From Gentiana macrophylla (lineage: Eukaryota; Streptophyta; Magnoliopsida; Gentianales; Gentianaceae): DNA of 64,000 nt. Location: the NCBI GenBank assembly GCA_026214975.1, contig CM047805.1:190473620-190537619 (forward strand), read 5' to 3'. Below are positions 38,885 to 56,563 of this stretch, piece after piece. A model generated the notes under the pieces. It saw nothing but the letters and a program-made list of their open reading frames with translations. It did not search any database and was not told the DNA's origin. The translations under genes and the position numbers were made by a program. The first letter of the stretch is position 1; every line of letters starts with the position of its first letter.

Positions 38885-41800
38885 ATGGCAGGAGATGAAG
38901 GAGGGCGTACACTTGAAGAAACGCCGACCTGGGCAGTGGCAGTCGTATGCTCTGTGCTGCTATCCATATCAATTATCATCGAATTCAGCATTCATCTTAC
39001 TGACAAGGTAGGAACTACTCACTTCGCTTTGCACGCCTCCAAGTTTTTGGTTATCATCTCCGTTTCTTTCTTTTATCACACACACCATTCCTCAAAACAA
39101 CAAGCATTATACATAATTGTCCTCCACCACCTCACCTGCAGTGGTTAACAAAACGAAATAGAAGCGCTCTTTGTGAAGCTCTTGAAAAGATCAAATCAGG
39201 TTTCAGTGTTCGCGATTTTCTTTTATTCATTCCATAGGCAATATCATTTACAACACAAAGCTAAAGAGTATCTTTATCTTATCTATTTGTTTTTTTCCAG
39301 AGTTTATGCTACTAGGATTTATATCATTGCTCCTCACAATCGGACAAGGAACCATTTCGGATATATGCATATCCGAGTCCGTTGCAAGTACCTGGCATCC
39401 ATGTGAGAGACAAGAAAAGATCACCTCATACGAGGACTATGCACAGATTAATGGAACAATGCGTCGTGTCCTAGCATCAGGAGGAACTGACAAATGTGCT
39501 GAAAAGGCAAGCTTCTCACTCACATCAAGGAACTTTTCTTTATAAACAAATAAAAGGGAAAACAAATGATTGAAAGCTCTGCCAGAAATTAAGCAATTCT
39601 CACCGTGTGTCTCGTTGCAGGGAAAAGTACCCTTGGTATCTGTTGACGGCATTCATCAGCTACACATTTTCATTTTTGTGTTGGCTATTTCCCATGTGCT
39701 TTATTGTATTGCCACTTGCGCTCTCGGAACGATAAAGGTGAATATATTTCTCTTTCCATCTGATAACGCTTAATATATAGTTTATACCACCAAAACATAT
39801 ATGTAATATTTATACCGGCATTGATTGTGGCTTCCCAACAGATGAAAAAATGGAAAGCCTGGGAAATGGAAACAAAAACATCAGAGTACCAATTTGCAAA
39901 CGGTAGGTTCCTGAAGCAAATGAAAAACATCATCACTTTTTACCCCGTATATGCACGAGATATTGTGGCTCATTCATAAGAGAATGAACCAACTTAACTG
40001 TGATGATTGGCAATCACTCCATGTTAATATCTTGATTCTTTGCTTAAAAATGCTTTCCAGACCCGGAGAGATTCAGATTTGCAAGGGACACTTCTTTTGG
40101 GAGAAGACATCTCAACTTCTGGAGTCGATCACCAGTCCTTATGTGGATGGTAACCACTAAATTTTCTTCAATATGTTCCAATTACACAGTATTCACAATG
40201 AAAAGCTGAGACCTAAATTCAGTCAATTCATTAACACTTACAGATACAAAAGATTGTAAAACTAGCAAGCTATCATAAAAATGTCCGCTGCTTTTCTCAA
40301 ATACGTCTACACAGAAATATATTTTAGCATTTTCGTATCAACAGCTGAAATTTTCGAGCCAAAGATGACAAGAAATGGAGGTCAGACACTAAAGGCATAG
40401 GCGTGATATATCGAGTTCTACGCCAATACCATGCATACACTAAAATACACAGACAGACAGACCATCAATGCATTATGTTAGATATATGTATTAATTACAT
40501 TTCTCCTAGAGATAATTCAACACAGGATATTTATCAATTAACATGATATCTGTTTATCAGGAATCTTTGCCTCTTTGCTAACATGTTTGTTGATTTGTTC
40601 ATCAATTCAACAAAATATCAAGGGTAATTATAACCTTTTTCTTTCCCCTTGTGACTTGCAGGTATGTTTTGTTCGCCAGTTCATCAGATCAGTTCCCAAA
40701 GTGGATTATCTGACTCTACGATATGGATTTATCATAGTGAGTAGTAGTTCACTTCATTCGAGCCCCATAACTCTACCATACGGGATTATGTTCCCAGCAA
40801 CTATATTTAATCAATTTCTGTGCTGTTGTTATCAATAAATTTGACAGGCACACTTGGCGCCACAAAGTCAGGCCAATTTTGATTTCCAGAAATACATAAA
40901 GAGGTCACTTGAAGAAGATTTCAAGGTTGTTGTAGGTATCAGGTAAGCAGAATCCGAGTTCAAGCTTATGGGGTTATAACATTAACACTCGCACACTGAC
41001 ACAAATCATAAGTACCTAATAAACTAAATGTTGCATATCCCACCATGCTGAGCAAAATGCCAATATTTCCTGCAGCCCACCGTTATGGTTCTTTGCAGTA
41101 TTGTTCCTGCTGTTCAACACACAAGGTAATAACCTATACCCATTCTTTTTTTTCTTTTCTTTTTTTTGAGGGAAATTTATTCTACTAATGCTAAAGAAAA
41201 AATAGATAGATTGAATGAAATATAAGCGGGATGATCGAATCATCGGTATGCTCCTAAGCATACGAAGTACCAAATTTTGATCAAACTATGTATAAAAGGT
41301 CTCAAAGGATATGCTTGGGTTCAGAAGGTGTTTCCAGTTACAGTACGGTTTCTCATCCTAAAGCTCTTAAAATTTATTTCATAGCTACTCTATCACTGCA
41401 TGTAATAACAATTACAACAACATAATCGTCAATGGTAAGGTATCCTCCCACGTGATGGTGTATAACAAGCATTTTCGCGTCACAAGTAATGCTTGTGTCA
41501 GGTAATCATGTAACAATACATGCACCGTTACACTTCAAATGATTCGGAAGTTTAATACACTAATTACATTTGCATTTGTGAACAGGCTCACGCTCCTACA
41601 TATGGCTGCCATTTGCCCCATTCGTTGTAAGAACACTTGCCACTATTCGTTTGTAAATCAGTTCAAATCCCTAAAACTATTAAATCTGATGACTAATGAG
41701 ACTGTTGCAGATCATCCTGCTTGTAGGGACAAAACTGCAGGTTGCAATCACAAAGATGGGTCTTCGAATTCAAGAAAGGGGTGAAGTGGTCAAAGGGACC

Positions 41801-43096
41801 CCTGTTGTTCAACCTGATGATCATCTCTTCTGGTTCAATCGTCCCCGTGTCTTACTATATCTCGTCCACTTTGTTTTCTTTCAGGTGCTTGCTTATAAAT
41901 CATATTCTTAATCTCAGTATATGCATATTAAGTGTCTCTAATCAGCTGGTTTGTTTCTGATCCATACCCTTAATTGTATAGAATGCATTTCAGCTGGCCT
42001 TTTACCTTTGGTCCTGGGTAAGCTGTTACTACCCTGATGTGGTTAATATTCAACTACCTTCTTTATCTCCTCTTCTTTTTTACTTTGCATCTGTTTTTTT
42101 TCTACTGATGTAGTATGAATTTGGGGTCAAGTCATGCTTCCACCAGAGAAAAGAAGATGTAATAATCCGGGTAACAATGGGGTGAGTTGTACTCTTACAC
42201 TCTGGTTGTTTGTTGTACTTATAGTGATTATAAATCATTTTTCTGGTTCAACACTTCCTACTTTACATGTTGAAGACAATAAGGCTGACAACGATCTTGG
42301 GAATGTTTCTAATGAACCTTACGTCTCACTTTTATCAGGGTGGTTGTACTATTCCTCTGCGGCTATGTAATTCTTCCCCTCTATGCTTTAGTGACACAGG
42401 TGAGATATAAGTAACCTTACTCCTAAAAACGATGACATGTAACAAAAAGACAAAATAAAAGTCTATCACGAAACCAATTATTGCACCAAAAGATAGACGA
42501 TAACATGTGCATAAAAAGACGAGATGTGTTTTTTTTTTTTCCCTACAAGTCACTGTCTACAAGTAACATCGAAGAGGTTTCCTAACCTTTGTTTTCTGCT
42601 GCTTTTAAAAAAAGATGGGTTCAACCATGAAACCAACTATCTTCAATGAAAAAGTGGCAAAGGCTCTGCGTCCTGGCACAATAACGCAAGGAAGCAAATA
42701 ATAAAACAACAGAAGCATCCCTTCAGCAGCACTGTGACGCCTCTTTCAAGTCAGCCAGGCACACCAGTGCATGGATCATCCCCTATTCATTTGCAACATC
42801 ACCAAAATAGGGAAATTAGAATCGTTCCCATCTCACCATATCACCAAAATAGGGAAATCAGAATCGTTCCCATCTCACCAAGGATCATTAATTTCAACAC
42901 AGAACCGCGAGAAGCAGAAGTAACTAGTCAACTATCACACCACCATGTAAAAAACGGTGATACAGTGCAAGAAGAGATCAACCACCGTGGCCTGATTCAA
43001 AACCACAATGAAGAACGCTTTGAAACCGGTATCTTCCAACATGAAGTTGACATCATTCAACCAGCAGAATTCTCCTTTGAGAACTCCAAAGTGTAG
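38885..43096 (+). CDS. MLO-like 7-TM protein (clade V-like), first 3' exon set, frameshifted in last exon
   Basis: MLO family plasma-membrane protein; clade V members are powdery-mildew susceptibility factors. Exons: 38885-39007, 39142-39199, 39301-39506, 39621-39737, 39842-39902, 40061-40149, 40662-40736, 40848-40942, 41076-41125, 41586-41626, 41711-41884, 41982-42017, 42114-42181, 42339-42399 and 42615 onward. Phases agree throughout. Intron 3 uses a GC donor (39507). Family signatures include [38 protein letters not shown] and FFQNAFQLA. In the last exon one base is missing after CGT at 42671 relative to the second copy. The protein ends at TAA 42699-42701 after 446 residues, losing the Trp439 calmodulin-binding site and the tail. 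The shifted tail remains readable to TAG 43094-43096. Confidence 0.93.
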
Positions 43097-43619
43097 ATAG
43101 TGGAGGATATTAGCAAAAGGTAGATAATACTGTAAATGTTAAAGATAACATGGACTTTCTTATGCCACAATTTTAATGTGGTCATCAAGATGCCCGGACA
43201 TGTAACTAAAAAGCACCAAACATGGTTTTTTCATATATATAATTTTTTTGTTCTTTCCCATCTAATGGAAGACTACTACACGTGTTTATACAGTAGCGTG
43301 TTCTGCTTTCCGGACAGATTGAAAAGAAAACCCAAAATATTTTAACTTCAATAATATTCACCATATGCGCAAACATTTTTTTGACCTCTGTATACATTCC
43401 TCACTATATACGCGGAGAACTTTTATCAAACTTGTACATATTCTCTCATTAATCCACAAAAACAGGAGAGCCCTAACACAAGAATTATCAAGCTTTCTTT
43501 GATAAGGATCATAGGGCTTCGGACTCTATTGGAAAAAGGAAGGAAAATAGATACTAACAAGTATCAGACTGAGATCATCAAGATGCCCAGGCATGTAACT
43601 AAACTGCACCAAACATTTC

Positions 43620-43621
<2 letters not shown>

Positions 43622-43690
<69 letters not shown>
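43622..43690. repeat. (TA)n microsatellite, long allele
   Basis: About 33 TA units, compared with about 7 at the matching place in the duplicate (46998-47012). The array has changed length since the segment duplicated. Confidence 0.95.
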
Positions 43691-43694
<4 letters not shown>

Positions 43695-44364
43695 CTTTCC
43701 CCGTCTGATGGAAAACTACTACACGTGTTTATACAATAGCTGCTTTCCAGACAGATTCAAAAGAAAACCCAAAATATTAATAGTCACTGTATGCGCAAAC
43801 ATTTTATTGACCTCTGCATACATTCCTCACTATGTATGCGGATCATTTTTATCAACTTGTATATATTCTCTCATAATCCACAAAAACAGTGGAGCCCTAA
43901 CAGAAGATTTATCAGGCTTTCTTTGATTATGATCATAGGGCTTCGAACTCTATTGGAAAACAGATACTTACATGTGTCAGATTGAGATCACAGCTGGAAC
44001 TATAGGAATAAGTCCACTACATGTACTTTTGCAACAATAAAGAGCAAATTAACACAATATCCAGCCCAGGAAAGCCACCATCTTTAGACCCTTCTAAATT
44101 CTACCATCGACCCCCTCCCCCCTAAATCAAAGTCTCAAACGCAAAGAAAGATATGCACCATAATGATCAGAAACTCAAAAAGTATTAACCAGAAATCATC
44201 AATCATATAAAGCAAAAAACAACTGTTTATACAGAAGGAAAAGAAAAACTACCAAGACAATGTATTATAAAAATTCCCATCTTCAAAGAAAGTAAAAAAC
44301 ATACGTCTTATCGTCAGAAAAAGACAAAATAATCCTGACAGAAAAGAACGGTCCAGAACACTCT

Positions 44365-44532
<168 letters not shown>

Positions 44533-44542
44533 CTAAAATTTA

Positions 44543-49476
<4,934 letters not shown>

Positions 49477-50019
49477 GAGTGACCCCAATGGTTACATTTA
49501 ATTACATCCTTCAAACACATCGTTTTCCGTTTCACTCCAATAAGCAACCTTTATACATTCCTTTAAAAATATTTTATGCTTACAAAGTGATATTTGAATA
49601 CGTCGCATAACGGTAAAAAAAAATAAAAAGATGTTGTATCCGTACACAAAAAGAGTTCAAAATAAAAAAATAAATATTTGGACAGATTAATTTTTTTTTT
49701 ATGGAAAAAATAGTATATATAATTTTTTTTTCAATGATGTATATCACCGTTGTGATCTACAGTTATCAATAAGTCAGATCATTACTCGATACATAACGCA
49801 TTATTATATAAATGATATTGATGTGTGAAACTAATTTATTGGATAAAAAGAGAGATAAATTGTGCTACTGTTCATGTTAGCAGACCCTTCATATTTAGGG
49901 TGAGCCTTAATTTTATTTAGGGATAGGGTGTTGGGTTGAGAGCCACTGTGGGCATAAAAGTGAGTTACTCCCTCTATATTAGTTTAGAGGAGAGATAAAT
50001 CCCCCCATTGGGGTCACTC
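49477..50019. mobile_element. PIF/Harbinger-type (Tourist-like) MITE, 543 bp
   Basis: Perfect 15-bp terminal inverted repeat GAGTGACCCCAATGG, flanked by the 3-bp duplication TTA (49474-49476 and 50020-50022), the Harbinger signature. The interior is AT-rich and non-coding. Confidence 0.85.
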
Positions 50020-50159
50020 TTAGCTGTGGGTGTATATATAGAGTATGGATATCTAATAAGAAATAAAAAAGATTAGCCATCACTCAACCTTTGAGTAATA
50101 TGAAACAGTAGCATGCAACATATGTATACTATTTTCTGTTTCTTTGTTTCACAACAACA

Positions 50160-52570
50160 GTAAGGCTGCACTCTGGCCGAGAGAGCGCGTATGAGTCGTA
50201 AATGGTCCCGGTTAATCAAGCTAGACCAGCCTCTCGCTTGGCAAAGCGCTAAAAGAAGACAAGATCTTTATGTCTCATGTCTACTTATATATGGGGTGGC
50301 GTTCTCTTATTTTACCGATGTGGGACTTTACATTCTCCCTTATAAGGATCAAGGCCTCGCCAGACGGCCAAGATCGTTCTCGGATCGTCCCTACCAGAGG
50401 TAATTAGAGGCCATCCTTACACCGCCTTCTTATGCGGTCACAGTAGCATCAAGTTCCGTCTCGATAGTCGGCTCTGAATACTATTTAATTCTATGCGCCC
50501 TGCACCCGGCCCTGTAGCGGCTAAATGAGTCATAAATGGTCCGGATTTTCAAAAAAGGGCAATTTTGTCCTTTAAGAATAATTTGGGATTTAATCTTTTT
50601 TTAACCCTTATTTTTCAAGATATATTTATATAAGTAATAATAATAAAATAAAATAAATTAAAAGGAAGTTAGGGAAGTTTTATTTGGGAAAATAAAACCT
50701 CCCATTACTTCACAACTTGTCAAAAACATAGAAACCAATTCCTATTCGATCAAGAAAAGAAAGAAGAGAAAACAGAAAATAATTAGATACTTTTGGGCAT
50801 ATCTCCGCGAAAGTTAATCCGTTTTGAAATCCGAAAGTACCGCTGGAATCGTGAGAAGACGAGGATCGTTTTAATACCAGAATTTGGATCTGATTCTCAA
50901 GTATGTTGGACTCGAATTTTCTGCTGTGAATTCATGAAACGGATCATGAATTCATGTTCTCGGGTTTTCTCTCGTAGTTCTTTGTTTAGAAGCTTTGAAC
51001 ATCAATTAATTCATGTTAATTGTGATCTTTTAGATCTTGTTTGAGGCCTGTTTAAGTGCGTAAGAGATTAGTTTTGGTTTGTGGCTTCAATCAAGTAAGA
51101 GGCTCTTCCTTTTGTATGCTTTAGTTGTATGATGACATGATTAGATGATGTTAGAAGGTTTTTATGTTATGAATTGTTTGTAGAAATATGTTTAAAGGTT
51201 GTTGTTGTGTTTAGTAGTACTTTATGAGACTTTTAGAGGTTGTTTTGATGTTTTTTGTTGAGTTTTTGGTGAAAACGTATTAAAAGCAAAGTGATTTTCA
51301 TTAGGTTTTAGAAAGTTGTTTTAGCTTGTTTTGAGTACTTTTCAAGTGTACCAATTTGGGAATCAGTTCCTAACTTTACAATGATGTTATAAAGAAGATA
51401 AATGAAAATGAACAAGCCTTGATTAAGCTTCCGATGCGTTTAGTTCCGGCACCGAATGTACTCTTCAAGGGAGTTGAAGTTCGGGACCGTCGGAAGAGTA
51501 TGATTGTCTTGTGCTTTGATGAATTAGTATTCATCAATGTCTGTGTAATTGCTAGCTTGAGTCTAAGAGTCTAAGTAGAGGGAGTAGGGAGCTTTTTGTC
51601 ATGAATGAACCTAGGTGGCTAGTTAATCACTTAATAAACGTATTTGACTAGATAAAAGATTAAACATCATGAGAGCTTGGATAGGCACGGTATAATATCG
51701 GCAATGTGAGGTTTGGCGGATAAAGTGGTGATGATCACCGCCGGATTCTAGACCCGCCCAGATAAAGTAGTGATCATTCCGCCGGACAAACTCACGAACG
51801 AGATGTATATTCACCGGTCGACTCTTTAGGGTTGGCCAGACAAAGTGGAATGACTGTCTCGGGACCGCTAGAGATTTATCTCTATAGGGTTGCGTCTTTT
51901 GTCTTAGTGCATATCTCACTAAGTGTAGTGCCCTCGCAAACATGCTGTAACGAAGATAAGCTAAGATAGAAACGCTTAGTCACGAAGTGTTGATGAGCAC
52001 TTAGTGAACTATAGATTGGCCGTCCTGGCGAGGACGCCACCCCTTATATAAGGGGGGAATGTGATATCCCACATCGGTAAATTAAGTGAATGCTCACCCC
52101 CATATAAGTGTGAGACATAAATATCTTGTCAACTCGGGTTAGCCCTTTTAGACCAAGCGAGGACGGCGTTCTAAGCAGTTGACCGGACATTTATGACTCA
52201 TTTAGCGCTACAGTGCCCCGTGGTGCTGGGGCGTTATGAGAATGGTATTCAGAGCCGACTATCGAGATGGAACTATGCGCCGCACCGCATGCAAGACGGT
52301 GTAAGGATGGCCTCTAGTTACCTCCGGTAGGGCGATCCGGGACAAGTCTTGGCCGCCTGGGCGAGGACGCCACCCACTTATAAGGGGAGAATGTGATATC
52401 CCACATCGTTAAATTAAGTGAATGCTCACCCCCATATAAGTGTGAGGCATAAAGGTCTTGTCAACTCGGGTTAGACCTTTTAGACCAAGTGAGGACGGAG
52501 GTCTAAGCAGTTGACCAAACCATTTATGACTCATTTAGCGCTACAGGCCCGGGGTCTGGGGGCATTACAT
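50160..52570. mobile_element. Composite repeat: inverted arms around an LTR-like core
   Basis: The left arm (~50180-50545) is the inverted counterpart of right-arm sequence at ~52020-52550: GTCATAAATGG, TGTGGGA and GAGGCCATCCTTACACCG appear in opposite orientation. In the right arm a unit starting TGTGATATCCCACATCG occurs twice (52069 and 52390, about 321 bp apart). The core (50560-52010) is non-coding and resembles a plant gypsy LTR plus leader. Borders and class are uncertain; no coding sequence remains. Confidence 0.55.
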
Positions 52571-53496
52571 CAACTACATAATATATATATATACATATAT
52601 TCTATAACACGTTATCAGCATGAGTCTCTACCGATTGAGCTGTGAGATATAATCCTATCTATTCCAATAAGCTCTCGAATGTTTATCCTTATGTATCCAA
52701 GGTGGTACTCATGTTGAATCACCAAACCAGTAGTACGGTCGAGATATCACGGAGAGAGAAAGTAGAAAAAAAAATGGGAATCGTAGAAGAAGCTTACAAC
52801 CTCGTAATCCTTGGCTCAAGGCGAAAAACGATCATTCTCGCCACGGTGTGTAATTACCGATCGATCGGTATGGAAGCACCTAACTCCACACCTCGTTGAT
52901 GAATACAAGGTTATCCTTTACGATAACATGGGTGCCGGACCAATTGATGGTGTTTTCCATGACCAACGAATCCGGATTACTTCGATTTCGGAAGGTATTC
53001 AACACTTGAAGGATATGCTTATTATGATCTGCTAGCGATTATAGAGGAGCTTCAAGTTGATAATTATATTTATGTTGGACGTTTGGTGTCTTCCATGGCC
53101 GGTGCTGCTGCTTCCTTTTCCCGGCCGGAGCTTTTTCTAAGCTTATCTTTATGGGGTAAGGGTCCAAAAGGACACATATCGGACTTAATAAGGCAAATAG
53201 GACCCTATTGAAACTTATTCGGTTATAAGGACACAAAATTAATACATAGACCAATCTACCCTCAATTAATATAAATATAAATAAATAAAAAAAACCGGCG
53301 CTGAATGAAAGAAGCTGATTTGTTTTGTTTGTTATACAGGATGCTAACGTGATGGGTTTTTTTTTTTTTGTGCAAGCTTTTTTCTCTTTTTTTTTTCCAT
53401 CGTGATGCTAAAACCTATTTTATTTTTAATTTTTAATTTTTTATTTTTTTTTGCTGGACGCTGAGATGGTTTTTTAATTTTTTTTTTCCGATGACC

Positions 53497-54895
53497 ACTG
53501 CGATAAATTAACCTCCCCGATGCAACGACCACCTCGATGCAGAGACACGGCGATAAAGTGACACCGCGATGCAAAGACACCGCGATGTAGAGACATCGCG
53601 ATATTATGACATTTGACGATGCAAAGACACCGCGATGCAGAGACACCGCATTGACCACCGCGATGTATTCACCACCGCGATGCAGTGACCACCCATATGC
53701 AATGACCACCGTGATGCAATGACCTCCCCCGATGCATTGACCACATCGATGTAAAGACACCGCGATGAAGTGACACCGCGATGCATTGACCACCGCGATG
53801 AAATGACACCGTATTGCAGGGACACCGCGATGAAGTGACACAGAGATGAAGAAACACCTCGATGAAGTGACACCGCGATGCACTGACAACCGTGATGCAG
53901 TGATCACCCCTGATGCAGAGACACCGCGATGCAGTGACCACCCCCGATGCAGAGACACCGCGATGCAGTGACCACCCCGGGTCCATTGACTACCCCGATG
54001 CATTGACACCCATGATGCAGAGACGCCGCGATGAAGTGACCACCGCGATGCAGAGACACCGTGATGCAATGATCACCCTGATGCAATGACCACCGCGATG
54101 CAGTGACCACCCCGATAGATTGACCACCGCGATGCAATTACCACCCCCGATACAGAGACACCGCGATGCAGTGACCACACCGATGCAACGACCACCGCGA
54201 TGCAGAGACCACACCCGATGCATTCACCACATCGATGTAGAGACACTGCGATGAAGTGACACCGCGATGCAGTGACCACCCCGATGCAGTGACCACCCCC
54301 GATGCAGAGACACCACGATGAAGTGACACCGTGATGCAGAGACATCACGATGTTATAACATTTGACGATGCAGAGACACCGCGATGTTATAACATTTGAC
54401 GATGCAGAGACATAGCAATTAAGAGACACCTCGATGATGAAGTAACACCGCAATGCAGAAACAGGACGATGCAGAGACACCGCGATGAAGTGACACCACA
54501 ATGCAATGACCACCCCCGATGCAGAAATACCGCGATGTCTCTTTACTGTTCAAAAAAAATCACGTAAAAAAAAAAAAAAACACGGTCAGGAAAAAGCGCG
54601 GCCAGGAAAAAAAAATACGTCCGATGCAGAGACATATCGCGATGTAGTGACCACCCCGATGCAGAGACACCGTGATGCAGTGGCCACCCCCGATGCAGAG
54701 ACACCACGATGCAGTGACCACCCCCGATACAGAGAAGCCGCGATGCAGAGACACCTCCAATGCATTGAACATCGCGATGCATTGACCACCGCGATGCATT
54801 GTCCACCGCGATACAGTGGCCACCCTGATAAAGAGACAACGCAATGCAATGACCACCCTCAATGCAGAGACACCGTGATAAAGTGACACCGCGAT
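53497..54895. repeat. Long 17-18-bp minisatellite in Mutator-like element 2
   Basis: The same unit family as at 35.5 kb (GACCACCGCGATGCAGT / GACACCGCGATGCAGA) over about 1.3 kb, interrupted by an A-rich stretch at 54550-54614. Subtypes with CCCCGATGCA, CACGATGAA and GCGATGTAGA alternate, suggesting higher-order units. A small number of 27-bp TTTGACGATGCAGAGACA blocks repeat near 54360-54410. Confidence 0.9.
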
Positions 54896-54989
54896 GAAGA
54901 TTGGGAAATTAAATCTAAACAGGAACCTCAGAGTTGGTATCCATACTAAACTAAAAAAAAACTCAGGCATCGTTTTAAGCAAAAGAGAC

Positions 54990-55340
54990 CTGTGATATCA
55001 ACATTTTTTGCAGTGACATCGGCAATCATATATGTAGTGATATCAACATTTTATGTAGTGACATCAGCAATCATATATGTGTTTCATCAACAATTTATGC
55101 AGTGACATCAACATTTTATGTAGTGACATCGGCAATCATATATGCAGTGGTATCAACATTTTATGTAGTGACATCGGCAATCATATATGCGTTTCATCAA
55201 CAATTTATGCAATGACATCGGCAATCATATATGCGTTTCATCAACAATTTATGCGGTGACATCAACATATTATGTAGTGACATCGGCAATCATATATGCT
55301 TGACATCAACAATTTATGCAGTGACATCGGCAATCATACA
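54990..55340. repeat. Second tandem repeat: TGACATCGGCAATCATATATG units
   Basis: Blocks of AGTGACATCGGCAATCATAT alternate with ATCAACATTTTATGTAGTG and GTTTCATCAACAATTTATGC in about seven copies of a compound ~40-65-bp unit. Non-coding. Confidence 0.88.
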
Positions 55341-56155
55341 TTTCCTTCCTAATTCTCCTTTCCCTTGCAGGTTGGAACCCTAGTTCAGCTTTGAGAACCT
55401 TAATTCCCTCGCAATGAGTCAAGATTCGACTTTGAAAATGTTGATTATTGACTGAAAAATCGACTTTCCGAAGGTCGGTTTGATATGGTGCACAAGTAGT
55501 GTAATTTACGGCTAAAATAATGACTAGAAATCAGAACCAGTGATAATCATAACCTTAAAAATGTAATTGCATCTCCTCAAAAAAAAAAATGTAATTGCAT
55601 TCCTTTTATATACTTTATATTTTTCTAACAATAATACAAGACAAAAATAACAGGATCATCCTCTTTTTTCTTTTTTTCCTTTTTTTTTCTTTTCAAAAAA
55701 CTGTAATTTTCATTGATGAAAAAGTGAAAGATTACAGATTTTGATGCCAACCATGACCACCTCACACCAGTATGTCATTAATGTGCCACCCCACCTCCTC
55801 AAAACCCTAGTCCGCAAAACCCGGAGTGGGAAAAAAACGGGTGCTAGGAAAAAAGTATGGGCATGAACACATTGGCAAAAAATAATCCTCAAACTACAAG
55901 CAAAAAGACTATGCCAAAACTCCCAACATCAACAACCACACTCCCCTCAAAAAAAAAAAAACAAAAAAAACAAAACAGCCACACTATAATAAAATAACAG
56001 CCTGTCAAAAAACTATAAGAACCAAAAGAGAACAGCAGCCATCTTGATCTTCATAGCATCAAAGCAACAACATTTCAAAAGTGCCTCCAACCCAAGGAGA
56101 ATAAATATACCCTTAAATTCAACAAAAATACCAAGAAATACCAAAGTTAAGCAAG

Positions 56156-56563
56156 ATGAAAGCTGACATCTTCCTTTTCCATTTTTTCTTTTTCATCATT
56201 GTATTCTCTGTTTGGTTGCTAGCACCATCAAATTACGCCAAGAATCATGACGATTTTCTGAAATGCATATACGAGAAATTTGGAGATACCATAAATTCAT
56301 ATCAGATTATATACACCTCTGAGAGCAGCTCTTACTCATCCGTCCTAGATTTTTCTGCTCAAAATCTGACATTCACAACACCTCGGCCGCTGCTAATTCC
56401 AACTCCTACACAAGAATCCCATATCCAAGATGCAATCTTTTGTAGAAGAAAGTATGATGTACAGATCCGAATCCGAAGCGGAGGACATGATTTTGATGGA
56501 GTTTCTTATGTCTCCCAGGTACAATTCGCCATCATTGACAAAAAGAATAGGAGCAGTCAATAG
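56156..56563 (+). pseudogene. Captured 5' fragment of a berberine-bridge-enzyme-like (FAD-linked oxidase) gene
   Basis: 135 codons from an ATG with a hydrophobic secretion signal (~1-28). It has family motifs: DDFLKCI, SSSYSSVLDFSAQNLTF, RPLLIPTPTQESHIQDAIFC and RIRSGGHDFDGVSYVSQVQF. The last contains the R-S-G-G-H FAD-attachment motif with its His. Reading fails after AIIDKKNRSSQ, so most of the FAD domain and the whole substrate domain are absent. It lies inside Mutator-like element 2, so it was carried in by it. Some of the upstream ~100 bp may be the donor leader. A secreted short peptide could be made if transcribed, but no function is supported. Confidence 0.88.

Noticed and set aside
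41539..41960. Plus-strand frames repeated in both duplicates (for example 41742-41960 and 45116-45334)
   Set aside because: Off-frame readings of MLO exons 10-11 and their introns.
53344..54513. Long minus-strand open frames (up to ~240 codons) with MHRGVSASGVV-type protein
   Set aside because: They are translations of the 17-18-bp minisatellite in several frames at once, without domain or codon-constraint evidence.
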